A stretch of 64,000 nt of DNA, taken from positions 1-64,000 of the forward strand of contig NZ_LAYJ01000102.1 in NCBI RefSeq assembly GCF_000981035.1, given 5' to 3'. Shown here in pieces: positions 61,051-64,000 of this stretch; the first letter of the stretch is position 1; every line of letters begins with the position of its first letter. The stretch is from Christensenella hongkongensis. Its GTDB lineage: Bacteria > Bacillota > Clostridia > Christensenellales > Christensenellaceae. A program made the position numbers and the translations under genes. Below the pieces are notes generated by a model. It worked only from the letters and a program-made list of their open reading frames with translations, had not been told where the DNA came from and did not search any database.

Positions 61051-62469
61051 ATGGAAGGATATCGTTACTATTTGGCGATTGACATCGGCGCGTCCGGCGG
61101 ACGGCACATTTTGGCGCACAGGGAAAATGAAAAGCTGTGTCTTGAGGAAATCTACCGGTTTGAAAACAGGATGGTCAGGAAAAACGGGCATCTGTGCTGG
61201 GAGATGGACCGGCTGTTTGCAGAAATCAAAGCCGGAATGGCGCGCTGCAAAGCGGAAAATAAAATTCCAAAAAGCGTGGGCATCGATTCGTGGGCGGTGG
61301 ATTTTGTACTGCTCGACGAAGGCGGCAAAGTGCTTGGCGATACGGTCGGTTATCGTGACGAGCGTACGGACGGCATGATCGAAGCGGTTGGGAATATCAT
61401 TCCGGAAAGCGCGCTTTATGCGCGTACAGGTATCCAGCAGCAGAAGTTCAATACCATCTATCAGCTGATGGCCATCAAAAAGGAACATCCGGAGTATTTG
61501 AAGCGTGCGCAGGCAATGCTGATGATACCGGATTATTTCCATTATTTGCTGAGCGGGAATCAATCGGCGGAATACACCAACGCCTCTACAACACAGCTCA
61601 TGGACGCAGGAAAAAAAGACTGGGACAGGGAATTGATCGAAATGCTCGGCTTTCCCCAACGGATATTCCAGACACTGTCGCGCCCGGGCACGTTTGTGGG
61701 GATGCTTACCGATGAAATACAAAAGGAAGTTGGTTTTCAGTGCAGGGTTGTCGCCCCTGCTACGCATGATACCGCGTCGGCGGTTATGGCGTCGCCCTTC
61801 AGCGGGGAAGGCGCGATCTATATCAGCTCAGGCACATGGTCGCTAATGGGGATTGAGCGGGAGCAGCCGGAAAACAGTGAAAAAAGCCGCAGGTACAACT
61901 TTACCAACGAGGGTGGCTACGATTATAAGTACCGCTTTTTAAAAAATATCATGGGACTGTGGATGATCCAGAATGTCAAAAAGGAGCTGCAAAACAAGTA
62001 TTCCTTTGCACAGCTGTGCGATATGGCGGAACAGACGGATTTCCACGCGCTTGTGGATGTGGACGACGGGTGCTTTATGGCTCCCGACAGTATGACAGAA
62101 GCGATACAGGACTGGTGCGCCACACATGGGCAGCCAGTGCCGCAAACGCCCGGGGAGCTTGCAAAGTGCATTTATGAGAGCCTTGCACACAGCTATGCGC
62201 GCACAGTGGAAGAGATCGAGGACGCCACAGGCAGCAAATATGAAGCGATCAACATCGTGGGCGGCGGCGCAAATGCGGATTACCTCAATAAGCTTACCGC
62301 GCGCATCTCAGGGCGGGAGGTTCTTGCGGGGCCGACGGAAGCGACGGCAACCGGAAACATTGCCGCGCAGATGATTGCGGCAGGCGAGTTTTCGTCACTG
62401 TCGCAGGCAAGGGATACGATCAAACGGTCGTTTACGATCAAAGAATATGGGAAGGGGATTAAAAAATGA
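61051..62469 (+). CDS. rhaB: Rhamnulokinase, second copy
   Basis: 472 residues. [18 protein letters not shown] (phosphate-1), [56 protein letters not shown] and [18 protein letters not shown] are the classic RhaB sequence. It phosphorylates L-rhamnulose at O-1. The stop overlaps the rhamnose isomerase start (ATGA at 62466), giving a kinase-isomerase pair. A TATAAT lies ~100 bases upstream, after the pirin terminator. Confidence 0.92.
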   Translation: MEGYRYYLAIDIGASGGRHILAHRENEKLCLEEIYRFENRMVRKNGHLCWEMDRLFAEIKAGMARCKAENKIPKSVGIDSWAVDFVLLDEGGKVLGDTVGYRDERTDGMIEAVGNIIPESALYARTGIQQQKFNTIYQLMAIKKEHPEYLKRAQAMLMIPDYFHYLLSGNQSAEYTNASTTQLMDAGKKDWDRELIEMLGFPQRIFQTLSRPGTFVGMLTDEIQKEVGFQCRVVAPATHDTASAVMASPFSGEGAIYISSGTWSLMGIEREQPENSEKSRRYNFTNEGGYDYKYRFLKNIMGLWMIQNVKKELQNKYSFAQLCDMAEQTDFHALVDVDDGCFMAPDSMTEAIQDWCATHGQPVPQTPGELAKCIYESLAHSYARTVEEIEDATGSKYEAINIVGGGANADYLNKLTARISGREVLAGPTEATATGNIAAQMIAAGEFSSLSQARDTIKRSFTIKEYGKGIKK

Positions 62470-63713
62470 GCAAACGTTATGAAGAAGCAAAGGAACAATA
62501 TGCAAAAATAGGGGTGGATACCGAGCTGGCAATCAAAAAACTGGAGGCTGCGTCCATCTCCATGCACTGCTGGCAGGGAGACGATATCGCGGGTTTTGAC
62601 CGCGACGGAGCGCTTACGGGCGGCATCCAGGCGACTGGGAATTATCCGGGCAAGGCACGCACGCCACAGGAGCTGATGGCAGATATTGATGAGGCGCTCA
62701 GCCTCATACCCGGAAAACACAGGCTGAATCTTCACGCAAATTATGCTATATTTGAAGAGGGAGAATTTGCGGACAGGGATAAGCTCGAACCAAGACATTT
62801 TAAAAAGTGGGTGGAGTTTGCAAAGGAACGGGGCCTGGGCCTGGACTTTAATCCCACATATTTCTCGCATCCCAATGCCGAAACCTTTACGCTGTCCAGC
62901 CCGGACGAGGAAATCCGCAAATTCTGGATTGACCACGGTAAGGCATGTATTCGCATCGCGCAGTATTTTGCAGAAGAATTAAACACCTACAGTCTTGTGA
63001 ATATCTGGATACCGGACGGCTATAAGGATGTGCCCGCAGACCGTATGGCGCCGCGTGCGCGCCTGAAGGATTCGCTCGACCAGATTTTAGCGGTTGATTT
63101 TGACCACGATAAGGTCTTTGTGTCTGTAGAATCCAAGGTGTTTGGAATCGGCATGGAATCCTATACCGTAGGCTCTCACGAATTTTATATGAACTATGCC
63201 GCTCAAAACGACGTGCTCTGCCTGCTCGATAACGGGCATTTCCATCCAACCGAGCAGGTTGCGGATAAAATTTCCGCTATGCTGCTGTTTTACGACCGTC
63301 TTGCGCTGCACGTGACGCGCGGCGTTCGCTGGGACAGCGACCATGTCGTGCGCTTAAACGACGAGGTCAGCGAGATCGCAAAGGAAATCGTTGCGGCGGA
63401 CGCGCTTCATCGCGTAATGATCGGCCTTGATTTCTTTGACGCAAGCATCAACCGTGTGTTTGCCTGGGTGGTGGGAATGCGTAATATGCAAAAGGCGCTG
63501 ATGCTTGCGCTTTTGACGCCAAACGGCAAGCTTGCAAAGCTACAGGACGAAGGCAGGCTCACAGAGCTTATGATGTGGCAGGAGGAGCTCAAGCTGTATC
63601 CGTTTGGGGATGTGTGGAACGAATTTTGCGAGAGAAACAATGTGCCGGCAAAGGAAGACTGGTTTCAGGAGATCGCCCGCTATGAGGCGGACGTTTTAAC
63701 AGCGCGTGGCTGA
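62466..63713 (+). CDS. rhaA: L-rhamnose isomerase
   Basis: 415 residues, full length for Rha[53 protein letters not shown] and [22 protein letters not shown] are family blocks, including metal-binding Glu/Asp/His residues. It turns L-rhamnose to L-rhamnulose, the substrate of the overlapping kinase. The aldolase step is not in the window. Confidence 0.95.
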   Translation: MSKRYEEAKEQYAKIGVDTELAIKKLEAASISMHCWQGDDIAGFDRDGALTGGIQATGNYPGKARTPQELMADIDEALSLIPGKHRLNLHANYAIFEEGEFADRDKLEPRHFKKWVEFAKERGLGLDFNPTYFSHPNAETFTLSSPDEEIRKFWIDHGKACIRIAQYFAEELNTYSLVNIWIPDGYKDVPADRMAPRARLKDSLDQILAVDFDHDKVFVSVESKVFGIGMESYTVGSHEFYMNYAAQNDVLCLLDNGHFHPTEQVADKISAMLLFYDRLALHVTRGVRWDSDHVVRLNDEVSEIAKEIVAADALHRVMIGLDFFDASINRVFAWVVGMRNMQKALMLALLTPNGKLAKLQDEGRLTELMMWQEELKLYPFGDVWNEFCERNNVPAKEDWFQEIARYEADVLTARG

Positions 63714-63808
63714 TCATTTCAGGGCATAGGTTACAGGCCGGATGCTGATTTCGCGTGCCTTAACAGGACTGCGGGATTGATAATGGACAGGCGTAAGCGG
63801 AGGCAGCC

Positions 63809-64000
63809 ATGAATCAGGAGATATTAAGAAAAATTGAACCGCCCACGCCCGAGGAACAGGGATTTCTCAGCGGGGAGGGGCTCGCGCCGGAGGATTATTT
63901 TTCAGGCACGGATTTTGCCGTGGACAGCAAAAAGATGCTGAGCAAGGGAATGCTGATCGCGAGCCGCACGCATACGCGCTTTATCGACTTTCCGCGCCAC
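63809..64000 (+). CDS. AraC-family regulator, N-terminal part only (runs off window)
   Basis: 64 codons from the ATG at 63809 after CGGAGG, then the window ends. The tail IASRTHTRFIDFPRH matches the start of the cupin-type sensory domain of many AraC regulators in Firmicutes. Placement after rhamnose genes suggests a sugar-responsive activator. The DNA-binding domain is not visible, so the family call is tentative. Confidence 0.6.
   Translation, partial: MNQEILRKIEPPTPEEQGFLSGEGLAPEDYFSGTDFAVDSKKMLSKGMLIASRTHTRFIDFPRH

Noticed and set aside
1-64000. CRISPR arrays, rRNA genes, intact insertion sequences
   Set aside because: No regularly spaced direct repeats, no rRNA-like sequence and no complete transposase were seen when reading the window.

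Overview
The window looks like chromosomal DNA of an anaerobic, spore-former-related Firmicute (class Clostridia). The signs are AGGAGG-type ribosome binding sites, TTG/GTG starts, sepF, glycyl-radical metabolism without visible oxygen respiration, PTS and RbsABC-type sugar uptake, an Rrf2 regulator and moderate GC. Christensenellales-like gut bacteria would fit, but the genus cannot be fixed from sequence alone. No rRNA gene, intact tRNA or CRISPR array was seen.

Region 1 (1-6.9 kb) is a decayed mobile-element edge. It holds a relaxase cut by the window start, an overlapping out-of-frame coiled-coil/membrane gene, a zinc ABC transporter (znuA, znuC, znuB) with two lipoproteins, a recombinase remnant, a tRNA-Ser-like 3' end and the last ~57 codons of an ABC exporter. 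Recombinase and exporter truncate each other near 6.72 kb.

Region 2 (6.9-23.6 kb) reads as a metal, probably iron, island. It contains a TetR gene, an ECF importer (S, T, fused A1A2), TspO, a PcrA/UvrD helicase, a second TetR gene, an IrtAB-like ABC pair, a DtxR-family regulator, a methyltransferase, and a five-gene operon around a P-type ATPase with an SCG transmembrane motif and four GRxR-bearing HMA-like proteins. That operon resembles the ferrosome (fez) clusters described in Desulfovibrio magneticus and Clostridioides difficile. Four near-identical palindromes with core GTTAG-N6-CTAAC lie before the ECF operon, the ABC pair (twice) and the fez-like operon, so these units probably form one regulon. 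The half-sites resemble the DtxR box.

Region 3 (23.7-45.7 kb) carries a Cys-rich protein, a glycyl radical enzyme with its activase, and a self-contained PTS (EI-like, FGGY kinase, PRD/EIIB/EIIA regulator, EIIB, UlaA-type EIIC, HPr). It continues with an RbsABC-type sugar transporter, a LytS/YesM-type kinase, Rrf2, a LytTR response regulator, sepF, a GIY-YIG protein and a DUF1848 protein.

Region 4 (45.7-64 kb) is devoted to rhamnose or related deoxysugars. A ~600 bp regulatory region with two mirror-image LacI-type operators, a promoter and a leader terminator precedes an operon of rhamnulokinase, TIM-barrel isomerase, RhaSTPQ-like ABC transporter, LacI regulator, second TIM-barrel protein and zinc alcohol dehydrogenase. 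A small lipoprotein, an acidic protein, a LysR/split chromate-transporter pair and a pirin follow. A second rhamnulokinase, rhamnose isomerase and the start of an AraC regulator end the window.
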